Program-made: the position numbers and the translations under genes
In this document: positions 13,640 through 27,000 of the stretch, piece after piece
How positions within the stretch are numbered: position 1 is the first letter of the stretch
Layout: each line of letters starts with the position of its first letter
Assembly (NCBI RefSeq): GCF_049243985.1
Contig: NC_135372.1
Location: 98,261,318-98,325,317, forward strand
Reading direction: 5' to 3'
Source: Paroedura picta
Taxonomy: Eukaryota > Chordata > Lepidosauria > Squamata > Gekkonidae
Length of the DNA stretch: 64,000 bases
Notes under the pieces: generated by a model
Seen by the model: the letters and a program-made list of their open reading frames with translations, nothing else
The model's database searches: none
Told to the model about the DNA's origin: nothing

Positions 13640-13769
13640 AAGGTAAAGGTATCTCCTGTGCAAGCACCGAGTCATGTCTGACCCTTGGGGTGACGCCCTC
13701 TAGCGTTTTCATGGCAGACTCAATACGGGGTGGTTTGCCTGTGCCTTCCCCAGTCATTACCGTTTTCTA
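13640..13769 (-). mobile_element. Sauria-type SINE, 5'-truncated
   Basis: In reverse orientation the segment carries the SINE tail (AAGGTAAAGGTAT on the plus strand) and the GGGGAAGGCAC...GTCTGCCATGAAAACGC body, but lacks the tRNA-like head. The tail resembles the 3' end of Bov-B LINEs, which mobilise these SINEs. Confidence 0.85.
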
Positions 13770-14094
13770 TAGATAATGTTTAAATTAAACAAAAGTGAGG
13801 GGCACGGGATTAAAATAAAGCGCTCTTTCAGGGCTGTTTCTTAAGTCATTTTGCACTTTGGTAATGTTATACGAATAAATGCATGACACTTGAGGCAGAG
13901 CACAGGTAAGTAAAATTGCTCAAACCCATTTACAAAGACACACTTCACATCTGACAAGCACTCGTCTGTTCCAGGATACAAAACATCTTGTAGGATGTTG
14001 TGTAGTTGCATGAAGTATACAAAGAACACAGCTCTTCACTTTCCCCCCTATAAATATATGATGTATAGTATTTAAGACCATGTATTTTTTTCAG

Positions 14095-14371
14095 ATGAGC
14101 CTCTTGTGGCGCAGAGTGGTAAGGCAGCCGTCTGAAAGCTTTGCCCATGAGGTTGGGAGTTCAATCCCAGCAGCCGGCTCAAGGTTGACTCAGCCTTCCA
14201 AGGTCAGTAAAATGAGTACCCAGCTTGCTGCTGGGGGGTAAACGGTAATGACTGGGGAAGGCACTGGCAAACCACCCCGTATTGAGTCTGCCATGAAAAC
14301 GCTAGAGGGCGTCACCCCAAGGGTCAGACATGACTCGGTGCTTGCACAGGGGATACCTTTACCTTTACCTT
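14095..14371 (+). mobile_element. Sauria-type SINE, near full length
   Basis: The tRNA-like head (box A GTGGCGCAGAGTGGTAAGG, box B GGGAGTTCAATCCC) is followed by the Bov-B-like body and an ACCTTTACCTTT tail. Perfect 12-bp target duplications (TA, seven T, CAG) lie at 14083-14094 and 14372-14383. Confidence 0.92.
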
Positions 14372-14786
14372 TATTTTTTTCAGGTCTTAAAAAAAGGTAT
14401 TATCTTTTGAATGACGGACAGTTATGTCATTAAAAAAAATTCCTTGCACCTTTTGAGGGGGGGGGTATCTTACATTCAGAGCTGCCTTCCTTTCAAGTAA
14501 ATATTATATATCTCTGATTGATGCTGGGACAGTTGTAGGAACTTAAGCCAAAGCCGGGAGGGGCGTGGTCCCAACTCTGACTTCAGAAAATTAAAGAATG
14601 TTAATAGATTTCCATTAAGTTTTCTCTTAATGACATTTCTGGTATTTGATGTGTTGAATCCTCTGTATGAACTCCATGGAAAAACAAAGCTAATCTGTTT
14701 CAACAAGTCAGGCTCTAATCCTAAATACTTGATTTTTCTCATGAAACTAGAACATTTCCATATGAGTAGGACAGAGGTGCATACGT

Positions 14787-14990
14787 AATGAAGAAGAGTT
14801 GGCTTTTATATGCCGCTTTTGTCTCAGAACGGCTTACAATCACCTTCCCTTTCCTCACCCCACAACGGACACCCTGTGAGGTAGGTGAGGCTGAGAGAGA
14901 CCTGATATTACTGCTCAGTCAGAACTGCCCTTTGAGGGGCTATGTGAGCCCAAAGTCACCCTGCTGGCTGCACGCAGGGGAGTGGAAAAT
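14787..14990 (-). mobile_element. tRNA-derived SINE (squamate type), 5'-truncated
   Basis: The plus strand reads GAAGAGTTGGCTTTTATATG at the tail, then the characteristic CACCCTGTGAGGTAGGTGAGG body. On the minus strand this is the usual ...GCATATAAAAACCAACTCTTC tail. The copy at 26727 adds the tRNA-like head. Confidence 0.7.
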
Positions 14991-14999
14991 GATTAAAAG

Positions 15000-16114
15000 C
15001 CACAGCTTCTAGCCTATGCTGGCTTTCCTTTGGAAGGCACAACTTCAACAATCCAAAGATCAGTCTGAAATCCATGCCCCATTGAAGCAGCAAATATAAG
15101 AGTCAAAACTTATTAAAAGCAAACCGTAGTCCATATATCAAATTCAATTCGGTTATTAGTATTTTTAAGTTACTTACAGTACATGCAATATTCTGCACAT
15201 GTTATGAATCAACTCAGATCTTTCTGGGCTCACAGCCAATAGACGGAGTTGAAAATACTTAATATTTAGCAAGGCTTAAGAAATGACCACCTACCAATAA
15301 AAATCATATTTAATTAATAGGTTTGGCAGCATTTTCTTTCCAGAGCCAATTCATAATACTAATTGTAATTTTTGTGCTGTGATTTGTATAGCAGCAATGT
15401 TTCCCAGTTGCTGGACTCTGGGTTGGATCCTACCAATCAGTTCTGCCAGCTCCTGTTCAGTCCTAGTTCTCTGCCCATATGTAAATTCTGAAAACTAACC
15501 ATCTCTTTTTAAATCCAGCTAAATTCACATTAGGGAAAAGATTGTCCATAAAAATCTTGTTAGATTTAATTTAGAGTACAGTTTGCATGGTGTTCAGGCA
15601 GAATAGGAAGATAACCCTCTCCAGAAGTATTCTACCTCATTCTGTAAACTAAATGATTTCTGTCTCACATACAGTAGTTCCTGAATTTTCAGAGTTTATA
15701 TTTTGAATTCAAAACAAAATCCATATATGGGAAGGAATGGGAAGCAGTTGCAACTGTGTATTGTTCCTTCAGTTATGATGTTGCAGGGGGTGGGGGAGTC
15801 TTGATGTTGCCAGTACTAGATTAAAAGGAATAAGATCTCCCTAGCTAACCTTATTCTAGGACACGCCACATCTCTCCTGCAGTAGCTAAAGTGGCATGCC
15901 CTCTCCAGATCTTTCTACTTCCCCTACAATATATTGTTAAAACAAGTGCACAGATGCTCCCACATGGGCCTTAAAATGCAAAATTATTTGCCATGGATGG
16001 CTAATGCCCCTGGGTTTCTAGCAATCACGCTTCCTGTACAGTAAATTGCAATTCAATCACAATTACAAATGTAATAAATAAACCATAAATCCTTTGTTTT
16101 TATTTTCCTTTCAG
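15000..16114. other. No gene or clear repeat seen
   Basis: AT-rich DNA between a SINE and the possible exon at 16115. No homology was recognised on either strand. Confidence 0.4.
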
Positions 16115-16251
16115 GAATAACACTGCTTTTATTCCCTCTCAGCATTCTCTTCATTTCCTGTGTTGCTGCCTCTTATCTTCCTATGCTGTACATGGTGACC
16201 ACTGCAGTGGTGCCGACCTACGTACTGATGGATGAGAAAAACGTTCTCTGA
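16115..16251 (+). other. Possible orphan terminal exon, hydrophobic
   Basis: A strong acceptor-like tract (TTTTCCTTTCAG, ending at 16114) is followed by a phase-1 open frame of 44 full codons to TGA. The peptide begins ITLLLFPLSILFISCVAASY, continues LPMLYMVTTAVVPTYV and ends LMDEKNVL, so it has one or two membrane-like segments. I do not recognise a family. Pyrimidine-rich DNA can produce such peptides by chance. No partner exon or poly(A) signal was identified. Confidence 0.2.
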
Positions 16252-16885
16252 ACTCTTAGTAGGCAGCATAGCCCTCAGGGTGCTTGCTTATATCACATAG
16301 ACATTCTAAGGACTATATTCCCCAGCATACACTCAAGAGAGGTCCTTTAGAAATGGTGTTTGCTGCCTGGAGGGATGAAATCACCATCAGCTGGTCAAAC
16401 TACCAGCACCCTATCTACCTCATGCCACAACTAACAGAATTCACTCAAGTCACAATATAATAACTGCAGGCAAGGGTGGGAGGAAGCAGGTGGCAACAGA
16501 GGAGAACGAAAGCTCCAGTGCAGAACAATGAATTGATATTTGTGCATTCTTTGATTACTCATTTGGTTTGATTATCCAAATGAATGGAGTAAATGAGCCC
16601 TTTACAATTTATTTGGAAACAAATGCACATCCTACTTCATAGTAATTCTACTCTGAAGAGCAGTTTTCAGTAGTTACGGAGTAGTAGCATCCTAGGACTG
16701 TTGTTAGCACAGTATGGAGTATTATGTGATCTCCCTCACAGTATTACTGTGGGTGTGGTGTTGGAACTCTGTTACCACTGCTTAAAGCAGCACAAGATCA
16801 GTTTCACAGGCTAGAGAGTTAATATGAGGACAGCACTTATTACAAAGTAGCATGGTTAGTCCATGCTGTTTACCAAGGTTTAGAC

Positions 16886-17110
16886 CAGTGGTTCCCAAAC
16901 TTATCTGGCCTACCGCCCCCTTTCCAGAAAAAATAGTATTCAGCGCCCCCTGGAAATTAATTTTTTTTAATCTTCTCTTCTTTCTTTTATGCTTTCACCG
17001 TCCCCTTACAGTTATTCATCACCCCCAAATGCACCTGTGGCCCATCACCACCCCCCTGGATCGCTGCAGCACCCACCAGGGGGCGGTAGCACCCACTTTG
17101 GGAATCACTG
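16886..17110. mobile_element. hAT MITE, CAGTGGTTCCCAAACTT family
   Basis: Ends are CAGTGGTTCCCAAACTT and AAGTGGG-type partner CCCACTTTGGGAATCACTG. It is flanked by perfect 8-bp duplications GTTTAGAC at 16878-16885 and 17111-17118. The inside has CGCCCCCTGGAAA and CCACCAGGGGGCGG arms. Confidence 0.93.
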
Positions 17111-17159
17111 GTTTAGACGAAGATGCCAGGCTTCAAAACGAAGCCAATAAGATTGTAGC

Positions 17160-18029
17160 TTAACAGCTCTTTATTGTAGGAAATTCTTAAGAGGTTATTG
17201 AGAACTAACATAGCTGCAAAACCAAAAGAAAAAAGTTCACAATAATGTAGTCAAAATCAGTTTTAAAACAAAATATCAATAAGGATGAAAACACTAGATT
17301 CATCAATCAGCAAAATGCTTGCTATTTCAGAAGATCTTGCATGGTTATACCTACGTGCTTCTATGTCCTCGTATTAAAATATTTTGGTATCTTAGATTGA
17401 AATTTCAGGTTGTATGTTTTGCATGACCAGATTGTTCTTTCTATACTAACCAGATATTTACAGGGTATAAGGCAGAATATTTATCCCAGAAAATTACAGA
17501 CATTAAGCTCCTGGTATAGTTCTAAATCCCAGCATTTTATTATTTTATTATTTATTTTACAAAGATAGTAGGAGGGCAGAACTCTTAACATTAAATTTGT
17601 TTAAGTTTCCATCCAAAGAATAAGATGTCCACAAACTGCAAGAAAAACATCTATGAAGTTCATAGTATCAAATGAAAATATAGCTCTTTCATTAAAATTA
17701 GTAGTAAAGGGCTTTCATGTTCATCACCAAAGTTATTAAATATAATCAAAGCCTACATTTCTACCTGCACACAATTTGAACCTCTGTGTTTCTGCAAGTA
17801 ATTTGTCCTTCATTTCCAGTTTTTTTGAGGGACTGTTGCTTGAAGAACCCAGCAGAGCAAAATAAAGAAATATCACTAATATGTAAAGTTGTAGGATAAG
17901 ATACCATTGTATCCCTCTAAAGAAGCAGGACTTTCCTTTGATGTAGAGAGAAACTTGTAACCTGGAGTGCTTGGGGGCAATAACAAGCAAACAGCTGCTA
18001 GCCTGAAAATAGGCACTATGAAACCTTCT
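17160..18029 (-). other. MED20: Probable MED20 3' UTR and flank
   Basis: This is AT-rich sequence after the MED20 stop with no recognisable repeat. Minus-strand AATAAA hexamers occur at 17551-17556, 17536-17541 and 17170-17175, giving UTR lengths of about 0.5 or 0.86 kb. The right end of a hAT element at 17110 limits the UTR if the far signal is used. Confidence 0.4.
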
Positions 18030-21000
18030 TCATCTGATCCCTGCAACAGGTACCTGCTGCTGTTTGCGAATCTTGTTAAAGAGTTCCATGTACTGAACCA
18101 TTGTGTCAGCTGGGCTGTAGATACTGTCGTGCTTGTTGCTGAAAACAGAAGGGATTCCAGGAACATGACTTCCCATGAAGCTTTGCATGAATTCCATCAA
18201 CAGGTTCCAGCAGTCATTGGCTACCACACATGGACAGTATTCTACCTGGCAACAAAAAACAGAAGTGGTGAAACAGCCAATGATAGCCACAGAGGAGGCT
18301 ATTAACTTTCTCATCACAACTACTGTGAAAGTAGAATGTTCTGTGGCAATCAAGAACTCCTTCCTTTGGAGAGGATTACTTGCTGTTGAAACAAATAAAA
18401 AAGATGTAAGTAAAAGAAATAGCAAAAAATAACATTCAGAGAACAGTTCTCAAATTAATTTTTGTACAGCTCATCAGTACTGCATAACACTAAAATTATA
18501 CTATTCACAGTCACTAAATGCCTACTCAAGTAAAAAAAATCTTTTATAGCTACTGGATGTTGTTCGGGTTTTGGCAAGTATTGGTAAGGATTTCCCCCCC
18601 CCCCAAAAAAAAAAAAATTGGGAAACTACCAGTAAAGACATCTTTTCTTGGCGTTTATCATTGACTCTTGGCAGACATTGTCAGGAAATTGCTCTAAACT
18701 ACTTACAGATACACATGGAACACAGAAAAGAAAGACTATAAGGCCTCAGGGAATGTACAACTATAAGAACTCGGAGCTTTCCATTTCTACCTCTATGTGA
18801 CGAAGGGAGCCTTGAAGTCTATATCCCCCCCCCCCCAATTTTTTTTTGTAGGTCTAAGATGCTAATAGAGCCTCTTGTGGCGCAGAGTGGTAAGGCAGCA
18901 GACATGCAATCTGAAAGATCTGCCCATGAGGCTGGGAGTTCGATCCCAGCAGCCAGCTCAAGGTTGACTCAGCCTTCCACCCGAGGTCGGTAAAATGAGT
19001 ACCCAGCTTGCTAGGGGGTAAATGGTAATGAATGAGGAAGGCACTGGCAAACCACCCCGTATTGAGTCTGCCATGAAAACGCTAGAGGGCATCACCCCAA
19101 GAATCAGACATGACCCAGTGCTTGCACAGTGGATACCTTTACCTTTAAGATGCTAATGGACTACAATCTAGCAAACCAACATAGCTTTGTCTCCAAGCTG
19201 CTTGCAACTCCCAGAGAACCACTGGTCACATCATTAATTTTATCTAGCAACCTTGAACAAGGAAAGCCTTAAAATTTAATATTGTAAATCAGGGCAGCAA
19301 GGGGTGGGGTGGGGACAGCTATCTTTTATATGCCACATGCTCATGCTCCAAATTTGCTAACCATTCTCTGCTCAGTTTTCTATAGGCTTTAGATAATCAC
19401 TGTTTAAAAATCTAAACCATGCCCAGAATTTGGCACAAACAACTCACAAACAGGGGCTTGATAATTACATCCTCTAAAGCAGATTTTGATGAGTTATCAA
19501 GATTCCAAGCCAAAGACAGCACATCTTGTCACTGTGAAGTTTCTTTTGCAAGCACAATTAGGCCTTAGGGAAGTACTTTATACATTTATATTGAAATTTT
19601 AAAAAAGGCTCACCAAGCCATGAATTAAAACAGAAGCCTCATAACAAATGAGCTCTTTTCAACAACAATATTCACCAAAGCCAAATATTGCATTTAATTT
19701 TCTATGCTACATATAAGCAACTAAAGTCTATGATGCAAATATAGGTATTACCTGCAAGACAGGCTGGTATGCACTTTTTTGCTAAATTATAATGATAATA
19801 AACAAATATTAAAAGGGGATTAACACTTGGGTTGATTTTTTGCTTTTTAAAAACTGGTTCTTAGCTCAAAGCAGCCTGTTACTTAATGTCAGCTTAAAGG
19901 CCTTTCTTGACTAAGGCTGAAATCCTAAGAACACTTTACTGGGCATAAATCCGATTAAATAAAGTGTAACTTTCTTCCAAATACACATCTGAGATTGCCC
20001 TCTCAGATGATGCCAAGGGTCATAAGGTGCTGAATGCTTGTCTCAACTCCATTAAGAATGTTAGTATCCTTCTGCACAAGGCAGATGCTTTTTGTAAGGA
20101 CCACTTTCAGATCCACCTTGAAAACTCATGATGCATGAAATCTACAGAATACTCTAGAGCAGTGGTCCCCAACCCCCAGGCTGGGGACTGGTACCGGTCC
20201 GTGGATCAGTCAGTACCGGGCCGAGGCTCCTCCTCATCCTCCTCCCTGGCTACTGCCTCGGGGGCTGCCCTGCCATTCTGCCACCGGCTCACCTTTGGTG
20301 CTCTCCAGCAGCCGCCATGGCTGGGGCTCCCCCTCGGCATGGCAGTGTGCAGCTGCCACTGGCAGTGCCCCCCAGTGGGAAGTCAGGGGTGCCGGTGGGA
20401 AAGCAAGTGGAGCAGGGGCTCAGACGGTGGCGGCGTCCCTCGAAAAAAGACTACCCCCCCCCAGGCCTCAGTAAAATTGTCAATCATTGACCGGTCCCCA
20501 GTGATAAAAAGGTTGGGGACCACTGCATTTGAGCAGCTATGCCTGATGTACTGTCACTTTTCACTAGTAAGTTAATTACAGTGGAATCACTGTTCTCTAA
20601 GTTCATTGCATCCACTTGCCTGTAGGCACTAAGCAGTATATCTTAGGATGAACCTAAAACCATTATTCTGCACTAAATAAAGACCCTGATGGCAAAGACA
20701 ACTTGTGTAGTGTGTATAAGGGGCACAAGTACATCATAACTTCTTCTGAAGTTTCTGGATTTAAAAAACCCTCAAGAACTCTGTGCATAGAGGTTCCTGA
20801 ACCAGAAATCTAGATCCATTTCTTTAAACGCTCCATAACAGATTATGCAAAAAAGATCCCATCTGCCAGTGTACAGAAATGGGCCTTCCCTAACTACCAT
20901 AACCTACCCCATAGGGTTTATGACACAGAATCACAGAGTCTAGTCCAACCCAATATTTGTCAACAGTAATCTTGCAGGAGCACCAGTGTGGGGTAATGGG

Positions 21001-24000
21001 CAGAGCTCAGGGAGATCAGAGTTCAAATTCTCATTCAGCCATGAAACTCACAGTCACTCTAAGTCTAAATTACTTCACAGGTTATTGTAGAGATTATAAA
21101 AAGGTGTGAACATGTCTGTCCTGAGGAATGGCAAACTACAAATATAGCCCCAAAGTACAAGGTATCTTATTTCATACAGAGGAGACCATGTCTAACGAGG
21201 TCACCAACTGATAATAATGGGGAGTGGCCATGACTCAGGGACAGAGTATCTACTTTGCACACAGTAAAAGAATTAGACTGTGGAGGACACGGAAAAAACT
21301 CGAGTGTTGTTGCTAGTTAGAGAAGATTGTATTGACCGTGACAGACCAAGGGTCTGACTCAGTATACTGCAGCTTCACGTGAGTCCGAGTACTTAGACTG
21401 GTTCACACACTTCCTGGACAAAGGTACACATGGGAGACTGAAGGTGCATGTTCCTCCCACATTACCAGTTCAAAGAAAATGTGTGCAATACTGCCTACTT
21501 AATTATGCAGAACAAGTAATATTTAAGTTTTATAGGTGTTGCAAGGATGATATATGCAAGACACTAGAAAACACATACCATCCCACTTCATAAGGTGTAG
21601 GATATACTGGGATACACCGCTTCCATTTTCCTAGTAGTCCACCAGCCCTCTGAAAAGCTGATGCTGGGAATTGCAGGAGCCTGGTAGATAATATGCCATA
21701 CTAAACTACACAGGCTGGCAGTCAGGCAGGGGAAATCAGGTCACACTGCTCCTTGCTATTCCAATGGCAGAGCTTTCGTGAAGGCCTTTCGTGAAGAAGG
21801 AGGCAGGTTGAGGAGCATGGCATCTGACCTTCTGCAGCCTTCCAAGGCATTTTGTCCACAAGATTCCTGCAACTCTCAGCATCAACATTTTGGAGATCTT
21901 AGGGGGCTGCTTACGAGAGATCTGCCATCTGTTCACAGTCTGTAGAATACAAATCAAGGTTTTTTTTGTTCAGTGGACAGTTTATTAAGAATAACTAATT
22001 AAATCTGTTGCCTTAAAGATGGAGCTCAGGTGTAACATATAAAAGTGAAATGTTCATTAATCAATCATAATTTTGATTGCTTTCATCCAAGTGGACATTT
22101 TGAATAGTTTATCTTTTATACACTTCTATTACTATACTATTATATTATACATCATTTTGCATGGTTATGATCAGTTTTATTATATCTTTCTGAATCCTTG
22201 TCACAATCTTTGAAAGACTGTACTAATCAAGTGTGGATGCATGACAAATCTTTCTGGGGAGTATATACCAGCTCTGTGAAATCTTTAAATTCTGTAACTA
22301 AAAAGCCAAATTCCACATTAAGAAAATCAAGAATATGACCCATACAGCAATAGTGCTCCTCACAACTGGGCACCTTAGCATTCTCTAGTAAGAGTATGGC
22401 TCTTCGTTTCTTTTTCTGTCGCTCACCCAGTGCTATGGGATGGCCTCTCTGAAAGGGTGAGACAAGCATCTATCCTCACACCATTTTGAAAAGACTGTTA
22501 AAAGAGCTATTTAAGAGAGCTTCTGAGGGCAACTTGAAAGTCTGGGACCCTCCTTCTTTATATAATGATGTGTTTTAATGTTTTTAATGGATTATAATTT
22601 CGGTATTATAGTTGCCTGCCTAGGGAGAAAGTTGGAATACATAAATAGACATTCATCGAACAGATACTTGCTCCTTGGTTCAGTTAATCATTTGCTGGAC
22701 CTGAACTAGGCATTTATAACACATTTCAAGTTGAAGCCAGTGACATATTTGCCTTATTCCACGTTTGAGGGATATTCTTACCTCCACAGATATTCCACGG
22801 GCACTGGGGCCCATGGTAACGGTGCCAATCTTCACCAAGAAATCACAGTACTGGTACCGGGTACCCCGGCTTTCTATTTTGTTCCCTTTGGCATTTTGAA
22901 AGAAGCCTTTCAGTTTCACCATAAGGACGTCAAAGTTGGCATCTGCTATGAGGCAGGGGCCATTTTCAAAGAGAGCGAAACAGCTGAGGGGATATTCGGA
23001 ATTGTGCATCACGTACATCAGCTTGGCAGCCTGCCCTGAAACAAGAGCAGCATTATTTTCACTGCAAAGAAGATATTCTTCCCCCTTATATGCTTTAAAA
23101 TGAAACATCTGTTACATCTTCTTTTGTCCTGTTTTCCTAACCATTTAGTCTATTTCAACATTCTACATTTAATTTTTGACATTACAGTGGTTGCTCAGTG
23201 GCTTTTTAATGTAAGTAAAACATAATAAATATTAGTTTCATTAGAACTACTATCCCCAGGTATCAACATTTACCCTATCCATAGCATATATCCTTTAACA
23301 GTGAATTTATTTAATCAATTCTAATTATATATTGAGCAACCTTATATCAAGAGGAGTGAAGCATCCAAGTTCAAGTATTGGCCAAGTCATTCTTTGTTTA
23401 CACATTACTAAAATATGTCGTGAAGCCTATATTAAATAGGAACCATGAGATATTACACAACTTATCCAGGGTATGAATCAGGCATGGGGGAGCTAGAGAA
23501 GAGATTATTATAAAAAGGTGAGAGAAGGGAGCTTTTAAATGCCCCCACCATTCCTTTGAAACAGTCAGCCTTTCCTTTGGTGCTCTTGACCCCTAACACA
23601 AAAGACAAGCAGCAACTCTTAACTAAATAGTGCATGCTGTCTTTGTAAGAAACCTCAGCAGCTTCCCTGCTTTCCCATGAGTAGAGGTGGTTCTGTGTGA
23701 CTGGGAAACAAAAATCACTGTACCAGTCACAAGCTGATAGCAACAAGGACAGAGTCCAAAGCAAGACAATGTCACTAAATTCTGCAGCCAATAGAGTTTA
23801 AAAAAACAACAACTATTACCAGTGCAACCACAGTGAATGCAGTTGGGATAGCTAGATTCTGTTTTCAGAATAAATAATGAAGTTTGCAATGACATTTGCT
23901 TTTAGGTTTCCAAAATGTATTATTTGTTTTAAATGGACATGAAAGCACATGAGGAACATGCACGTCAGAAACAGCAAAGTTTGTACAGTCCTAAGCAGCA

Positions 24001-27000
24001 GAGATGATGAACAATGAGAAAAACAGCCCACCCTTCCATAATGAACTTTCATATCCCATGTCCCAATTCTAGAAGCCAGACAGAACTAACACATTTCCAG
24101 ATTGCCCTTTGGAAGCATTTACTGGTTTATTTCATTCAGAGGGCATTTCTAAGCAGAGTTCTATCCCTTGACTCCAATAATCTTAGCCAGATGTAATTCT
24201 TCTTAGGACTGTAAGCCACAACTTCACAGATGCCAATTTTTGCACAAGGTACTCACTATGCCTGTGAATGCACAATATACTCAGCCATGATTTCACTCAA
24301 TGGGAGGAGTTCCCAGATCTATTTTTAAAAAGGGGGGTAGGTTACCCCCTAAACTTCATTTATGAATTTCCTCCAGTATCCAAAAAGGAGACAAACTGCA
24401 TTCTGCACCTGTATTTTAGATGTGCTGGCAAGAATTAACTTTGTGGTCTTATTCATGTGTATGTAAAGCATGAAATGGATGTTTGCCCCCTCCATCTCTT
24501 GTCACTTTCTAGCAGTGATGCAGATAAATAAATAAAACATAAGCAACAAGTAAGCAGAAGAGCAACAAAACAACATCAGATGAAATCCTATTTAAAAGCA
24601 GAAACATCAATCCTCTCAGAATTTCTTGGTGAATAAAAATGTCTTAATCTGGTACTGAAATGAGAATACACTGGCCCCGTGAATATATCCAGGGAAAATA
24701 TTCCATAAATGCGGCACTGCAGTGAAAAGTCCCCCTTATCAGTCATTACCCATCTGATTCTCTGAAGATGGGGCCACCCAAAGAAGAGCCTTTGATGCAG
24801 ATATTAGACCAGACATGTTTCACATGGGATAAAGCTCAACCCTTGGGCCAGCTAGAGCTTTAAAGATCAACCCCCACATCCTAAATTATGCTCAGAAACA
24901 TATCACCAGACAGTGCAGCTCATAAGCAGTGGGAATTATGCTCTTGATGGTACATTCCCTTTTAATATTACAACTGGTCTAGTATGAAGCCTCCAAACAG
25001 TTTATAAAAGCAGGCTCACGTGTAATATCTAGCCAGGGATATTATATGTGCATGAATAATAGGCAAGGCTATCTGGTACACCAGTCTGAGCAAGGCACTA
25101 TATCCCAAAGATCCCACCTAGACATCAAATGTAAGAGCTGGTCCTATCTCTACTCTTCATGCAGCCAACCTACTCTTTAAGAGGAAATGCAACTCGATTT
25201 AAGGAAGGTAGAATACCATCTCCCAATGTCATTGAACTATCTGTCAACACCACTTCTAACTTATGTGGACTGAGCTTCAGTTTATTAGCCTTCACCTATT
25301 ACTAATTCTAGGTGCCCATTCAGCACTTCCACTAACATACATAATATATAATATAAATATAAAATACAAACGAACAAATCAAAGATTGAGCCCAAATTGC
25401 AGCAGCAGAGAGGAAAGGAAACAAAAGAACCGGAGGCAAAACAACTGGTTCTGTTTCAGTGTTTATGAACTTTCAAAACGGGTGGTCTATTCCGTAACAT
25501 ACTGGGAAAATATTTGATGGCCACTCATGATCAGGAAGAATCTGAGCCAAGTGGCCCTTACAGCTCAGACCTGGGCTGTAGTGTTATGACAATCTGCCTC
25601 CCCCTTTCAAGTCTACAAGTTTTCTGGTGAAAACCTGGCATTATTATGACAACTTCTGAACTAGGCCCCAGAATGTGTATTAAAAATACACTCAATAAGA
25701 TAGAGACAGTGAGATTTTTCTATATACATAAGGGAAGTAACCAGGTTTGCAGAAAAAACTGAAATCTAGGAAAAATACATTTTCTGGAGGTGGTTAAAAA
25801 CCCCAAGATAATAAGCAATAACATCTATTGCTTTAAAAGATGAATGCCTGATGATATCCGTGTGGTCATTTGGAGGGTTGAATCCAGAACAATATTGATG
25901 AGTTTTTCCATTTTAGTTTCTGTAACTCAAAGGCAGAGGATGAAAAAGGTAAAAGGTGGAAGTGAGTAAAGAGGAGAGAAAATGCAGCTGAATGGGAGAG
26001 AACAACACAAGGTAGTTAGGTGAGGAAAAGTTTCCAGAGGGACAGAGGGGGAAAATGGAAACCGGGGGAATGAGATAAAGGTAAGTTGAGGATGGAGAGA
26101 AGGAAATGGAGAATGGAATGAGACTATAAGGACATCTGGCTGATCATCCATCAGGACAGTGGTCCCCAACCTGCGGGCCGCGGACCGGTGCTGGGCCGCG
26201 AAGGCCATGGCACCGGGCCGCGGCTCCCTCTCCCCACCCCCCCCACAGTAAAAATCTTCCCAGGCCGCAAGCTTGCGGCCCGGGAAGCTTCTTACTGCGG
26301 GAGGGCGGGGAGAGGGAATCAGGGCCGGCCGCGCCCGTGTGGCCGCGGCCCGATGCGTGGGCGCGGCACCCGGGCGCGGCCCGATGCGTGGGCGCGGCAC
26401 CCGGGCACGGCCCGATGCATGGGCGTGGCCCACGCGGGCCGCGCCCCGATGCCCTGCCGGTCCCCAACCTCAGAAAGGTTGGGGACCACTGCATCAGGAG
26501 ACAGAACTGAGTGTCACCTGCACATTGGTGACGCCCAAAGCTCTGAATTAGCTCAGTGAGAGGGTGCATAAAAATGTAAAATAATGTCAGGGAAAAAATC
26601 ACACCTTGTGGAATCCCACAAAGGACCTGGCAGTAGTATGACTGTCCCTCCCCGATTGCAACCCTCTGTCCTTGACCATGGAGAAAGGAGGTGACCCACT
26701 GAAGGGCTGTCTCTCAGATTTCCATGTTGAAGAAGAACAAGAGTTGGTTCTTATATGCTGCTTTTCTTTACCTGAAGGAGTCTCACAGTGACTTCCAATT
26801 GCTTTCCCTTTCCTCTCCCCACAACAGACACCCTGTGAGGTAGGCAAAGCTGAGAGAATCCTGATATTACTGCTCCGTCAGAACAGTTTTATCAGTGTTG
26901 TGGTGATCCTAGGGTCACCCAGCTAGCTGCACGTGGAGATTCAAATCCGGCTTGCCAGATTAGAAGTCTGCACTCCTAACCACTACTCCAAGCTTGCTGA

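Noticed and set aside
14095-14200. Possible tRNA gene (A and B box pattern)
   Set aside because: The A/B boxes belong to the head of a Sauria-type SINE with target duplications. The same head recurs at 18867, 46004 and 46916.
22680-23108. The full 142-codon frame as a single-exon MED20 protein
   Set aside because: Only 22782-23035 is exon. The extra residues on both sides are intronic, and splice phases match exons 2 and 4 exactly.
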